Assembly (NCBI RefSeq): GCF_900091445.1
Contig: NZ_LT607733.1
Coordinates: 186,001-250,000 of the forward strand
Direction of reading: 5' to 3'
Length of the DNA stretch: 64,000 nucleotides
Origin: Micromonospora echinofusca
GTDB lineage: Bacteria; Actinomycetota; Actinomycetes; Mycobacteriales; Micromonosporaceae
In this document: one piece after another, positions 31,333-40,054 of the stretch
How positions within the stretch are numbered: position 1 is the first letter of the stretch
How the letters are laid out: the number at the start of each line of letters is the position of its first letter
Notes under the pieces: generated by a model
Databases searched by the model: none
The model's input: only the letters and a program-made list of their open reading frames with translations
What the model was told of the DNA's origin: nothing
Program-made: the position numbers and the translations under genes

Positions 31333-32656
31333 TGGGTTGCTCCTCCGGGTAGCGGTACAGCCGTCGCCGGGTGTTCAGGGCGATCGCCGACCCGAGGGTC
31401 AGCGGCCCGATCCGGCCGACGAACATGAGAATGATCAGGGCGATCTGGCCGTTCTCCGGCAGCGACGCGGCGACCCCGACGCTGAGGCCGGTGGTGGTGA
31501 GCGCCGAGGTCACCTCGAACAGCGCGGCGTAGAGGGGGACCCCCTCGGTGAGGAAGATCAGCACCACCGTGCCGCAGGCCACCAACGCGAGGCTGAGCAG
31601 CGCGACCGTGATGGCCTGCCGCTGGCTGGCGGTGGCCACCCGGCGGTGCCCGACCGTCACGTCCGGCTCCCCCCGCAGCTCGGCCCACATGACGAAGGCG
31701 AGCAGGAAGAAGGTGGTCACCTTGATCCCGCCGGCCGTGCTGGCGCTGCCGCCGCCGATGAACATCAGCGCGATGATCAGGGGATAGCTCTCCTCCTCCA
31801 GGCTGTCCACGTCGACGACGTTGAAGCCCCCGGTGCGGATGAACGCGTTCTGGGCGAACGTCACCAGGAACCTGTCCGACCAGGTGTAGATGCCGAGGGT
31901 GCGCGGGTTGGACCACTCGATGGCCAGCAGGCCGAGGAAGCCCACCACCAACAGCGTCACGCTGCCCCAGACGGTCAGCTTGGTGGCGACCGCCCAGCGG
32001 GTCGGCTGCCGCCACTCGCGTACGGCCTCGAACAGCGCCGGGAAGCCGAGCCCGCCGACGATGGTGCCGATCGAGAGCGGCACCGTGACCCAGGCGTCGG
32101 TCGAGAAGGCGACCAGGCTGTCGGTGTAGAGGGCGAAACCGCCGTTGTTGAAGGCCTGCACTGCGTGGAAGAGGCTGCCCCAGAGGGCCCGGCCGAACGG
32201 GTAGTCGTAGGTGAGCCACAGGCGGGCGGTCAGGATCGCGGTGATGATCGCCTCGCAGACCAACGCGAGGCCGGCGATGCGCAACAGCAGCCGGCGTACG
32301 TCGCCGATGCCGAACTCGGCCGTCTCGGCCTGCACCAGCAGCCGGCTGCGCAGCCCCAGCCGCCGGGCCACCACGAGGATCACGAGGGTCGCCCCGGTCA
32401 CGATGCCGAGGCCGCCGACCTGGGTGAGGACGGTGATCATCGCGAGGCCGAACTCGTTCCAGTAGTTCGGGGTGTCCACGACCGCCATCCCGGTGACCGA
32501 GACCGCCGACGTGGCGGTGAACAGGGCGGTCACGAAGGGGGTGTGCCGGTACTCGCTGGTGGCCCAGGGCAGCATCAGCAGACCGGTGCCGACCAGGATC
32601 GTCACCAGGAAGCCGAACGGCACCAGCCGTACGGGATGACGAAGAAGCCGGCGCAC
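31322..32656 (-). CDS. Potassium uptake channel subunit, TrkH/KtrB-like
   Basis: Start GTG at 32656 preceded by AAAAGGAAG; 444 residues, normal for KtrB. Four pore repeats are recognisable by their filter glycines: AVSVTGMAV, QAFNNGGFALY, FIRTGGFNVV and TTTGLSVGV. An intramembrane GGGSASTAGGIKV loop, characteristic of KtrB, lies near residue 310. The downstream KtrA-like gene overlaps it, so the two form a Ktr system for Na-dependent K uptake. Confidence 0.93.
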   Translation of the reverse strand: MRRLLRHPVRLVPFGFLVTILVGTGLLMLPWATSEYRHTPFVTALFTATSAVSVTGMAVVDTPNYWNEFGLAMITVLTQVGGLGIVTGATLVILVVARRLGLRSRLLVQAETAEFGIGDVRRLLLRIAGLALVCEAIITAILTARLWLTYDYPFGRALWGSLFHAVQAFNNGGFALYTDSLVAFSTDAWVTVPLSIGTIVGGLGFPALFEAVREWRQPTRWAVATKLTVWGSVTLLVVGFLGLLAIEWSNPRTLGIYTWSDRFLVTFAQNAFIRTGGFNVVDVDSLEEESYPLIIALMFIGGGSASTAGGIKVTTFFLLAFVMWAELRGEPDVTVGHRRVATASQRQAITVALLSLALVACGTVVLIFLTEGVPLYAALFEVTSALTTTGLSVGVAASLPENGQIALIILMFVGRIGPLTLGSAIALNTRRRLYRYPEEQPIVG

Positions 32657-32797
32657 CAGACAATCTTCCTTTTCCGTCGCGAGTCGGGTGTGGAAACCGG
32701 CATCCCGAGGGTTCACCCGCCGGCCAGGCACCGACCAACTCGCCGTCAACCCGGGCCTGTCTGCTGGGGCGGATTCCTCGACGACAAGGAGACGGCG

Positions 32798-33922
32798 TTG
32801 CGACGTACCCTTTCCGCCCTCGGCCTGGCCGGCGCCCTGCTCGCGGCGGCCGTGGCCGTGCCGGCGCTGACGGCCTCGGCCGCCCCGGCACCCACCGCCG
32901 AGCGCGCCCGGCCGACGGACCGGCCCCTCGTGATCGGTCACCGGGGCGCCAGCGGCTACCGGCCCGAGCACACCCTGGAGGCCTACCGGTTGGCCATCCG
33001 GCAGGGCGCGGACTACATCGAGCCGGACCTGGTCGCCACCCGCGACGGCGCGCTGGTCGCGCGGCACGAGAACGAGATCAGCGGTACGACCGACGTGGCC
33101 GCCCGCCCCGAGTTCGCCGCGCGGCGGGCCACGAAGACCATCGACGGCGTCGCGGTCACCGGCTGGTTCACCGAGGACTTCACCCTCGCGGAGCTGCGCA
33201 CCCTGCGGGCCAAGGAGCGACTGCCCAAGGTGCGCGTCGCCAACACCGCCTTCGACGGCCGCTTCGAGGTGCCCACCCTCCAGGAGGTCATCGACCTGGC
33301 CCGGAGCGAGGGGCGGGCGCGGGGCCGGACGATCGGCGTCTACCCGGAGACCAAGCACCCGAGCTACTTCGCGTCCATCGGGCTGCCGCTGGAGGAGCCG
33401 CTGGTGGAGGTGTTGCGGCGCAACGGGCTGACCCGCCGCAACTCCCCGGTGATCATCCAGTCGTTCGAGACGGCGAACCTCCGCAAGCTGGACCGGATGA
33501 CCGACGTCCGGCTCGCGCAGCTCCTCGACGCCACCGGCCGCCCGTACGACTTCACCGTCGCCGGCGACGCCCGCACCTACCAGGACCTGGCGAAGCCGGC
33601 CGGCCTGAAGTGGATCGCCTCGTACGCCGACGGCGTCGGCGCGAACAAGAACCTGATCGTGCCGCGGGACGCCGCCGGCAGGCTGCTCGCCCCGACCACC
33701 CTGGTGCGGGACGCGCACCGCGAGCGGCTCATCGTGCACGCCTGGACGTTCCGGGCCGAGAACCAGTTCCTCCCGGCCGACCTGCGCATCGGTACCGACC
33801 CGAACGCCCGCGGCGACATCCAGGCCGAGTACGAGCTGTTCCTCTCCCTCGGCCTCGACGGCGTCTTCACCGACCACCCGGACACCGCCGTCGCCGCCCG
33901 CGAGGGCCTCGCCCGGCGCTGA
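32798..33922 (+). CDS. Secreted glycerophosphodiester phosphodiesterase
   Basis: TTG start at 32798 with AAGGAG 6 bases upstream; 374 residues. Signal peptide to about residue 31 (ALTASAAPAP). The GDPD TIM-barrel motifs are VIGHRGASGYRPEHT (catalytic His and Arg), YIEPDLVATRDG (metal Glu/Asp) and the second catalytic His in LVARHENE. The insert between strands is that of GlpQ-type periplasmic enzymes. It hydrolyses glycerophosphodiesters to glycerol-3-phosphate, likely for phosphate or carbon scavenging. Confidence 0.93.
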   Translation: MRRTLSALGLAGALLAAAVAVPALTASAAPAPTAERARPTDRPLVIGHRGASGYRPEHTLEAYRLAIRQGADYIEPDLVATRDGALVARHENEISGTTDVAARPEFAARRATKTIDGVAVTGWFTEDFTLAELRTLRAKERLPKVRVANTAFDGRFEVPTLQEVIDLARSEGRARGRTIGVYPETKHPSYFASIGLPLEEPLVEVLRRNGLTRRNSPVIIQSFETANLRKLDRMTDVRLAQLLDATGRPYDFTVAGDARTYQDLAKPAGLKWIASYADGVGANKNLIVPRDAAGRLLAPTTLVRDAHRERLIVHAWTFRAENQFLPADLRIGTDPNARGDIQAEYELFLSLGLDGVFTDHPDTAVAAREGLARR

Positions 33923-34556
33923 CCGGAACCGCCGACGCCCGCCGGCCCCGCCACATGGCCCGCCACCACCCGCCTTGCTGGCGTCCGGCCTGCCGGCAAT
34001 CAGCCTTCCCACCAGCCGGACCCTGCTGCGCGGTGTCGCGGTCCACGGCTCCTCCGGCAGCCTGGTCCGCGCTGTCGAGCTGATGTCGCAGACGATTCAG
34101 GTGCACCGGGGTGCTGCCCGCGCCGCTGTCGAGCTGCCCCACGGTTGAGGGCAAGCCCGCGCAGGCCGTGGTTCTCCACCGACCGATGATCCATTCGCGG
34201 TATCAGGCGGCGTGTACCGAGATCTTGGTACGGAACTGCCCCTCAAGGGGCGCTAACGCACCAAGATCTCGCAGGAACAGGCGCGGGCGGCCCGAGGGCG
34301 GGGTGAGGGCGTGGGCGGGAGGAATACGGCATTCGGTGGGTATCGGTGGCGTGCGGCGACACAGCATCACTTGCGTCGATGGTCGGGGCGCCCATGGCGG
34401 ACGCGCGCGTTCGTTGTCGCGTCGTGATCCTTGTAACCTCCGGCCACCCCACCCCTGTTACTTGTGTGTTTCAGCCACATAGCCCGTGGGTGACGTCACT
34501 TCTAGCGTGAGCCGTCATATGAGTTCCCTACCTCCGAGTCCTCACGTGGAGTCGCA
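33923..34556. other. Non-coding gap between GDPD and the ABC operon
   Basis: About 630 bases without a credible gene. It contains the nested hairpin at 34218-34271 and, near its right end, the relatively AT-richer leader of the substrate-binding-protein gene. Short frames here lack ribosome sites and are shadow-like. Confidence 0.55.
34218..34271. repeat. Nested inverted repeat (CGAGATCTTGGT arms)
   Basis: CGAGATCTTGGT (34218-34229) and its exact complement ACCAAGATCTCG (34260-34271) flank a second hairpin GCCCC-TCAA-GGGGC (34238-34251). The arms are AT-richer than their surroundings. It could be an extended hairpin, a REP-like element or a protein-binding site. Confidence 0.8.
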
Positions 34557-35756
34557 ATGACGGTCCGGACGACGCGGCGGGTGTTCCTCTCCGCCGCCAC
34601 GATGATGGCCGCGGCGCTCGCCGCCACGGCCTGTGGCAGCCCGCAGGACACCGCCTCCGGTGGCGGCGACGGCGCCGCCCCGGTGAAGGTTGGCCTGGTC
34701 TACTCCCAGTCGGGAGCCCTGGCCAGCTACGGCAAGCAGTACATCGAGGGGTTCAGGGCCGGCCTCGACTTCGCCACCAAGGGCACCAACAAGGTGGGCG
34801 ACCAGGCCATCGAGGTCACCGAGGTCGACGACACGGGTGACCCGGCGAAGGCGGTCTCCGCGGCCAAGGACCTGATCGGCAAGGGCAGCAAGATCATCGC
34901 GGGCTCGACGGCGTCCGGCGTGGCCCTCCAGGTCGCCCCGATCGCCGCGCAGAACAAGGTCCTCTTCATCTCCGGCCCGGCCGCCACCGACGCGGTGACG
35001 GGCGCCAACAAGTACACGTTCCGCTCCGGGCGGCAGTCGTACCAGGACGTGGTCACCGCCAAGTCGTTCATCGGCGACCCGGCCGGCAAGAAGGTCGTGG
35101 TCTTCGCCCAGGACGGCGCCTTCGGCGACGCCAACGAGGCCGCCGTGAAGGCCGTCATCGGCGGCGCGGGCGCGGCCGTCAGCAGCGTACGGGCGCCGGC
35201 CAGCGCCACCGAGTTCACCCCGTTCGCCAGCCAGATCAAGTCCGCCAAGCCGGACCTGCTCTTCGTCGCCTGGGCCGGCACCACCGCCCCCGCGATGTGG
35301 CAGACGCTCGACCAGCAGGGCGTGCTCTCCTCCACCACGGTCGTCACCGGCCTGGACATCCGCGCCTCGTGGCCGACGTTCGGCGCCGCCGGCAGCAAGA
35401 TCTCGTTCCTGTCGCACTACTTCGACGGGGCCTCCGACAACGAGGCCGTGAAGGCGCTGAAGGCGAAGGTCGGCACGGTCGACCTGTTCCACCCGGACGG
35501 CTTCGCGGCCGCGCAGATGGTCGTCCGCGCCATCGAAGAGGGCGGCGACGACGTCGAGAAGATGGTCAAGGCCCTGGAGGGCTGGAGCTTCGACGGGGTC
35601 AAGGGCAAGATGACCATCCGCGCCGAGGACCACGCGCTGCTCCAGCCGATGTTCCAGGCCAAGCTGTCCGGCAGCGGCACCGCGTTCACGGCCACCGCCC
35701 AGAAGGCGCTGACCGGGGACGAGTCCGCGCCGCCGGCCGTGGCGATGAAGGGCTGA
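34557..35756 (+). CDS. ABC transporter substrate-binding lipoprotein, branched-chain amino acid type
   Basis: A 399-residue lipoprotein. The N-terminus RTTRRVFLSAATMMAAALA has a twin-Arg pair and ends in a lipobox with Cys (ATACGS). The mature part is a Peripla_BP_6 (Leu/Ile/Val-binding) fold beginning VKVGLVYSQSGALASYGKQ and including VVVFAQDGAFGDAN. ATG with GGAG upstream. It heads a five-gene operon with the ATPases and permeases following in tight order. The ligand may be amino acids, amides or urea; not decidable. Confidence 0.9.
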   Translation: MTVRTTRRVFLSAATMMAAALAATACGSPQDTASGGGDGAAPVKVGLVYSQSGALASYGKQYIEGFRAGLDFATKGTNKVGDQAIEVTEVDDTGDPAKAVSAAKDLIGKGSKIIAGSTASGVALQVAPIAAQNKVLFISGPAATDAVTGANKYTFRSGRQSYQDVVTAKSFIGDPAGKKVVVFAQDGAFGDANEAAVKAVIGGAGAAVSSVRAPASATEFTPFASQIKSAKPDLLFVAWAGTTAPAMWQTLDQQGVLSSTTVVTGLDIRASWPTFGAAGSKISFLSHYFDGASDNEAVKALKAKVGTVDLFHPDGFAAAQMVVRAIEEGGDDVEKMVKALEGWSFDGVKGKMTIRAEDHALLQPMFQAKLSGSGTAFTATAQKALTGDESAPPAVAMKG

Positions 35757-35761
35757 CAAAG

Positions 35762-36505
35762 ATGCTCGCCACCCGCGGTCTGACCTGGCGGATCGGTGAG
35801 GTCGCCATCGTCGACGGCGTCTACCTCGACCTGGCGCCCGGGGAGTTCCTCGGCGTCATCGGGCCCAACGGCGCCGGCAAGACCTCACTGTTCAACCTGA
35901 TCACCGGCGTACGCCGGGCCACGGAAGGTCGGATCACCCTCGACGGGCAGGACATCGGCTCCCTGCCGCCGCACAAGCGGGCCCGTCTCGGCCTCGGCCG
36001 TACCTTCCAGGCATCCTCGGTCTTCGGTTCGCTCAGCGTGCGGGAGAACGTCCGGCTCGCCGTGCAGGCGCACCGCGGGGGCTCGATGAAGCTGTGGCGG
36101 CGGGCGGCGGCCGACCGGGAGGTCGCCGCCGCCGCCGACGCGGCGCTCGACCGGGTCGGCCTCGCCCACCGGGGTACGGCGCTGGCCGGCACCCTCGCCC
36201 ACGGCGAGAAGCGGAAGCTGGAGATCGCCCTGCTGCTCGCCGGGGAGCCCCGGGTCATGCTGCTCGACGAGCCGATGGCCGGGGTCAGCGCCGAGGACGT
36301 GCCCGAGCTGGTCTCGGTGATCCGCTCGCTCACCGGCGACAGCGGCCGGTCGGTGCTGATGGTCGAGCACCACATGGACGTCATCCTGGAGCTGGCCGAC
36401 CGGATCGCCGTGATGCACCACGGCGCGCTGCTGGCCTGCGACACCCCGGAGACGGTGATGGCCAACCCCACCGTGCAAGAGGCCTACCTGGGGGAGTCGC
36501 TCTAG
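35762..36505 (+). CDS. ABC transporter ATP-binding protein, LivG-like
   Basis: A 247-residue ATPase starting 5 bases after the binding-protein stop. Walker A GPNGAGKT (about 35-42), Q-loop region GRTFQASSVF, Walker B RVMLLDEPMAG and switch His in VEHHMDVI. The signature motif is unusual: LAHGEKRKLEIA in place of LSHGEQRxLEIA, with Ala-His-Gly-Glu retained from the LivG group. Stop overlaps the next start by 1 base. Confidence 0.93.
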   Translation: MLATRGLTWRIGEVAIVDGVYLDLAPGEFLGVIGPNGAGKTSLFNLITGVRRATEGRITLDGQDIGSLPPHKRARLGLGRTFQASSVFGSLSVRENVRLAVQAHRGGSMKLWRRAAADREVAAAADAALDRVGLAHRGTALAGTLAHGEKRKLEIALLLAGEPRVMLLDEPMAGVSAEDVPELVSVIRSLTGDSGRSVLMVEHHMDVILELADRIAVMHHGALLACDTPETVMANPTVQEAYLGESL

Positions 36506-37269
36506 TGGAACCCATTCTCAGCGTGGAGAACCTGTCGGTCCGCATCGCCGGGCTGCACATCCTCCAGGGGGTGTCCTTCACGGTCGCCCCGACCGGCGTC
36601 ACCGTCCTGCTCGGGCGCAACGGCGTCGGCAAGACGACCACCCTGCGCGCGATCGTCGGCCTCACCCCGCCCGCCGGCGAGGTGCGCGGCGCCGTCCGGA
36701 TGGGCGCCCAGAGCCTGCTGGCCCGGCCCACCCACCGGCTGGTCCGCGGCGGGCTGGGCTACGTGCCGGAGGACCGCTGCGTCTTCGCCGGGCTCACCGT
36801 CGCGGAGAACCTCCGGCTCGCCGAGCGGCGGGGCAGCACCCCGGCGTACGACAAGGTCTTCGCGCTCTTCCCGGAGCTGGACCGGCGCGGACGGCAACGG
36901 GCCGGCTCGCTCTCCGGCGGGCAGCAGCAGATGCTCGCGATCGGCCGGGTGCTGCTCAACGACAACCGGCTGCTGCTGGTCGACGAGCCCACCAAGGGGC
37001 TCGCGCCGAAGGTGGTGACCGAGGTGGCCGAGGTGCTGGAACGGGTCGCCGAGTCCGTGCCGGTGCTGCTGGTCGAGCAGAACCTGGCCGTGGTGCGGCG
37101 GCTCGCCCGGGACGCGGTCGTGCTGGCCGCCGGCCGGGTCGCCTGGACCGGTGACGCGCAGGAACTGCTGCTGGAGACCGCCTTGACGAAGTCGCTGCTG
37201 GGCGTCGGCTCGGCGGAGGGACACCACCCCGCCGGTACGCCGGCCGGCGCGCGGAAGGACCAGCACTGA
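36505..37269 (+). CDS. ABC transporter ATP-binding protein, LivF-like
   Basis: A 254-residue ATPase with GTG start sharing a base with the previous stop (TAGTG). Walker A GRNGVGKTT, signature SLSGGQQQMLAIG, Walker B LLLVDEPTKGLAP and H-loop-equivalent VEQNL (Gln, as in LivF). The conserved LivF phrase GYVPEDRCVFAGLTV is present. Forms the ATPase heterodimer with the preceding LivG-like protein. Confidence 0.93.
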   Translation: MEPILSVENLSVRIAGLHILQGVSFTVAPTGVTVLLGRNGVGKTTTLRAIVGLTPPAGEVRGAVRMGAQSLLARPTHRLVRGGLGYVPEDRCVFAGLTVAENLRLAERRGSTPAYDKVFALFPELDRRGRQRAGSLSGGQQQMLAIGRVLLNDNRLLLVDEPTKGLAPKVVTEVAEVLERVAESVPVLLVEQNLAVVRRLARDAVVLAAGRVAWTGDAQELLLETALTKSLLGVGSAEGHHPAGTPAGARKDQH

Positions 37270-38159
37270 TGGACACCGTCATCCTGTTGACGCTCACCGG
37301 GCTCGGCCTGGCGGCGCTCTACTTCCTGGTCGCCAGCGGTCTCTCCCTGGTCTTCGGCCTGGCCGACGTGCTCAACTTCGCGCACGGCGTCTTCCTGGGC
37401 GTCGGCGCGTACGGGACCTGGTGGGCGGCGCACAACCTGCCCGGCGCCGGCTCGGACGGCTTCGGCTTCGTGCTCGCGGTCGCCTTCGGGGTGGCCGCCG
37501 GCACGCTGGTCGCGGTGCTCGTCGAGCTGGTGCTGATCCGGCCGCTCTACTCCCGCACCATCGAGCAGGTGCTGGTCACCGTCGGCCTCTCGCTGGCCGG
37601 CGTGGCGTTGCTCCAGGCCACGTGGAAGGCGGACGCCCGGCCGTTCCCGCGCCCCGAGTGGACCCGGCAGGTCACCTCGATCCTCGGGGCGAACGTGCCC
37701 AACGGCGGCCTGCTGCTGATCATCGCCGCGGTGCTGGTGCTCGGCGCGATCCTGGCCTTCCTCCGCTGGACCCGCTACGGCCTGATCATCCGGGCCGGCG
37801 TGGAGAACCGGGAGATGGTCACCGCCCTCGGCATCGACGTGCGCAAGGCGTTCACCCTGGTCTTCGCGATCGGCGGGGCGGCGGCGGCGCTGGCCGGCGC
37901 GCTCGGCGGCGTCTACTTCGGCACCATCTCGCCCGGCCAGGGCAGCTCACTGCTGATCTTCGCGTTCATCGTGGTGGTCATCGGCGGGATGGGCTCGGTG
38001 ATCGGCTCCGCGTACGCGGCGGTCGCCGTCGGCCTGACCCAACAGTTCGTCAACTACTACGGCACCTCCGGGCTGGGCGACATCTGCGTGGTCGCGCTGC
38101 TGGCCGTGGTGCTGCTGCTGCGCCCCCAGGGCATCGCCGGAAAGGTGGCAACGGCATGA
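37269..38159 (+). CDS. ABC transporter permease, LivH-like
   Basis: A 296-residue membrane protein with about eight helices and the BPD_transp_2 layout. Conserved phrases are GLSLVFGLADVLNFAHGVF near residue 25 and RAGVENREMVTALGIDV (the cytoplasmic EAA-like loop) near 175. ATG overlaps the LivF stop by one base; its stop overlaps the next gene by 4. Confidence 0.93.
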   Translation: MDTVILLTLTGLGLAALYFLVASGLSLVFGLADVLNFAHGVFLGVGAYGTWWAAHNLPGAGSDGFGFVLAVAFGVAAGTLVAVLVELVLIRPLYSRTIEQVLVTVGLSLAGVALLQATWKADARPFPRPEWTRQVTSILGANVPNGGLLLIIAAVLVLGAILAFLRWTRYGLIIRAGVENREMVTALGIDVRKAFTLVFAIGGAAAALAGALGGVYFGTISPGQGSSLLIFAFIVVVIGGMGSVIGSAYAAVAVGLTQQFVNYYGTSGLGDICVVALLAVVLLLRPQGIAGKVATA

Positions 38160-39283
38160 CCGAGGTCAAGAGCCCCGAGGTTCCGGCGCCGCCGGCGGCG
38201 GTGCCCGACGAGCTGACGCCGGGGCACCGGCGGTGGCACGGGCTGCGCCCGTTCCTGCCGCTGGTCGCGCTGGTGGTGGCGCTGATCCTGCCGTACTCCA
38301 CCCTGCACCTGCCGGGCGTCTTCGAGGGGGCGCTGAACTCGCCGGGCACCCTGCAACTGCTCGCCGTCTGTCTGGTCTTCGGCGGCCTGGCGGCCGGCTA
38401 CGACCTGCTGTTCGGGCGGACCGGGATGCTCTCCTTCGGGCACGCCCTCTACTTCGCCGCCGGCGTGTACGGCACCGACATCCTCGTCACCAAGGCGGGA
38501 CTGCCGCTGTGGCAGGCGGGGCTGCTCGCGATCACCGGCGGCACGATCCTCGCCGCGCTGCTCGGGGCGGTGGCGCTGCGTACGGTCGGCATCGCGTTCG
38601 CCATGGTGACGCTCGCCTTCGCCCAGGTCGGGGCGATCCTGGTGGCCCGCGACTTCGGCGGGCTCACCGGCGGCGAGGAGGGGCTGCCGCTGGACGTTTC
38701 CGGGCTGCCGCAGGGGCTGGTCGGGGTCACCAACACCGTCAACCTCTACTGGCTGGCGCTGGCGTACCTGGTCGTGGTGGTCTTCGTGGTGCACCGGGTG
38801 TCGGGCTCGCCGACCGGGCGGGTGCTCGCCGGCCTGCGCGACGACGAGCGGCGGATCGGGGTGCTCGGGCTCGACCCGTACCGGTTCAAGCTGGTGGCGT
38901 TCACCCTGGCGGGTGGGCTCGCGGCGGCCGGCGGCGTGGTCTACGTCCTGATCGTCGGCGGTGCCTCGCCGCACATCACCTCCTCCGAGTGGACCCTGGC
39001 CCTGCTGGTCATGGTGGTGCTCGGCGGGCCGGGCACCCGGTGGGGTCCGGTGATCGGCGGCATCCTCTACATGTACCTGGACCACCGGCTGGTCGCGTTC
39101 GGCACGTCCGACGCGGTGGAGGCCCTGCCGGCGTTCCTGAGCAACCCGCTGTCGCAGCCGCTCTTCGTGCTCGGCACGGTCTTCATCCTGGCCGTCTACT
39201 TCTTCCCCGGCGGCCTGGCCAGCCTCGCCCCGCGCCTGGCACTGCTGCGGCACTCCCTGCGCACCCCGTCCCGCCGCCCCTGA
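38156..39283 (+). CDS. ABC transporter permease, LivM-like
   Basis: A 375-residue permease with roughly ten helices. The N-terminal 35 residues are Pro/Glu-rich and cytoplasmic. Typical LivM features are DLLFGRTGMLSFGHALYFAAG and LRDDERRIGVLGLDPYRFKL. Last gene of the operon; a strong hairpin lies 14 bases downstream. Confidence 0.93.
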   Translation: MTEVKSPEVPAPPAAVPDELTPGHRRWHGLRPFLPLVALVVALILPYSTLHLPGVFEGALNSPGTLQLLAVCLVFGGLAAGYDLLFGRTGMLSFGHALYFAAGVYGTDILVTKAGLPLWQAGLLAITGGTILAALLGAVALRTVGIAFAMVTLAFAQVGAILVARDFGGLTGGEEGLPLDVSGLPQGLVGVTNTVNLYWLALAYLVVVVFVVHRVSGSPTGRVLAGLRDDERRIGVLGLDPYRFKLVAFTLAGGLAAAGGVVYVLIVGGASPHITSSEWTLALLVMVVLGGPGTRWGPVIGGILYMYLDHRLVAFGTSDAVEALPAFLSNPLSQPLFVLGTVFILAVYFFPGGLASLAPRLALLRHSLRTPSRRP

Positions 39284-39297
39284 CGGTCGCGGGCCCG

Positions 39298-39352
39298 GCC
39301 CCGCTGATGACGACGTCGCCACCGCCTGGCGGCTGCTCGTCATCGGCGGGGC
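39298..39352 (+). terminator. Hairpin terminator of the ABC operon
   Basis: GCCCCGCTGATGACGA pairs with TCGTCATCGGCGGGGC over 16 bp with one T-G pair, closing a 23-base loop. It starts 14 bases after the livM-like stop. No long T tract follows, as is usual in actinomycetes. Confidence 0.8.
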
Positions 39353-39468
39353 TTCCGTGTGGACGGGGATCGACGGCTCGCAGGGCGGTGGGCTGTCGAG
39401 GGGACCGTCGATCGTGTTCGGCGCGCGCCCGCCGTGCGCCGTGAGCGGGGTCGCGCCTGCGGATCCGA

Positions 39469-39945
39469 TCAGGCGGAGGGTTTCGGCGGTGTGAGGTTGC
39501 GGAACCGCTCGTGCGCCGACTGCCGGCTGATGCCGAGCGCGTTGCCGATCTCGGCCCAGGAGAGCCCGGCCTCCCGCGCCGCCACGACGGCGCGCTCGAT
39601 CAGCGGCCGTTGCCAGCGTTCCACCTCGGCGAGGATGCCGAGCGCCTGCAACGGCCAGGTGGTGGCCAGCTCGGCGACGTTGTCGCGGAGGGTGTCGGAA
39701 CGGCCCAGCAGCCAACCGGGCGGTGTGGCGGCCAGGACCGGTCTGATGTGTCCGCCCCACTCGGAGGTGGCCATCCAGCGGCCCTCCTCGGCGGCCGGGT
39801 AGTCGCTGGTGCCGACCCAGCCGCAGCTGCACCGGGCCCGGTAGCCGACGGCCGTCGCGGGTGCTGCGGCGTCGGTACTCAGCGTCCCGTCCGGCAGTCG
39901 GAACCCGACGAGGTTCGCGTGCCCCGGGACCTCTGCCTCCGCCAT
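39469..39945 (-). CDS. Helix-turn-helix DNA-binding protein
   Basis: A 158-residue protein. The N-terminal half has RCSCGWVGTSDYPAAEEG, a small treble-like region seen in proteins that process DNA-linked signals. The C-terminal half is helical and ends with a sigma4/AsnC-like HTH, LSWAEIGNALGISRQSAHERF. It is divergent from the serine hydrolase gene, with twin palindromes between them, and is a candidate regulator of that gene, though no ligand domain is evident. Confidence 0.75.
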   Translation of the reverse strand: MAEAEVPGHANLVGFRLPDGTLSTDAAAPATAVGYRARCSCGWVGTSDYPAAEEGRWMATSEWGGHIRPVLAATPPGWLLGRSDTLRDNVAELATTWPLQALGILAEVERWQRPLIERAVVAAREAGLSWAEIGNALGISRQSAHERFRNLTPPKPSA

Positions 39946-39962
39946 CCCGCAAGCATATGCTT

Positions 39963-40001
39963 GTCAGGTCTTCCTGACTGACTCCGTCAGGCTATCCTGA
40001 C
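39963..40001. promoter_or_regulatory. Twin operators GTCAGG-N4-CCTGAC
   Basis: Two perfect palindromic sites, GTCAGGTCTTCCTGAC (39963-39978) and GTCAGGCTATCCTGAC (39986-40001), start 23 bp apart, about two helical turns. They lie in the divergent gap between the HTH gene and the serine hydrolase gene. The second contains TATCCT, which may be a -10 for the rightward gene, so binding would block it. Confidence 0.8.
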
Positions 40002-40054
40002 ATGGTTGCCCGGGCTGATCGTCGTCCGGGCCCGACGCCCCGAGAGGAGAGCGC

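Noticed and set aside
30809..33922. A 1037-codon open frame on the plus strand across the K-uptake genes
   Set aside because: Only the part from 32798 is a real gene (GDPD, with ribosome site and signal peptide). The rest is antisense to the KtrA/KtrB-like genes and is His/Asp/Arg-rich shadow translation.
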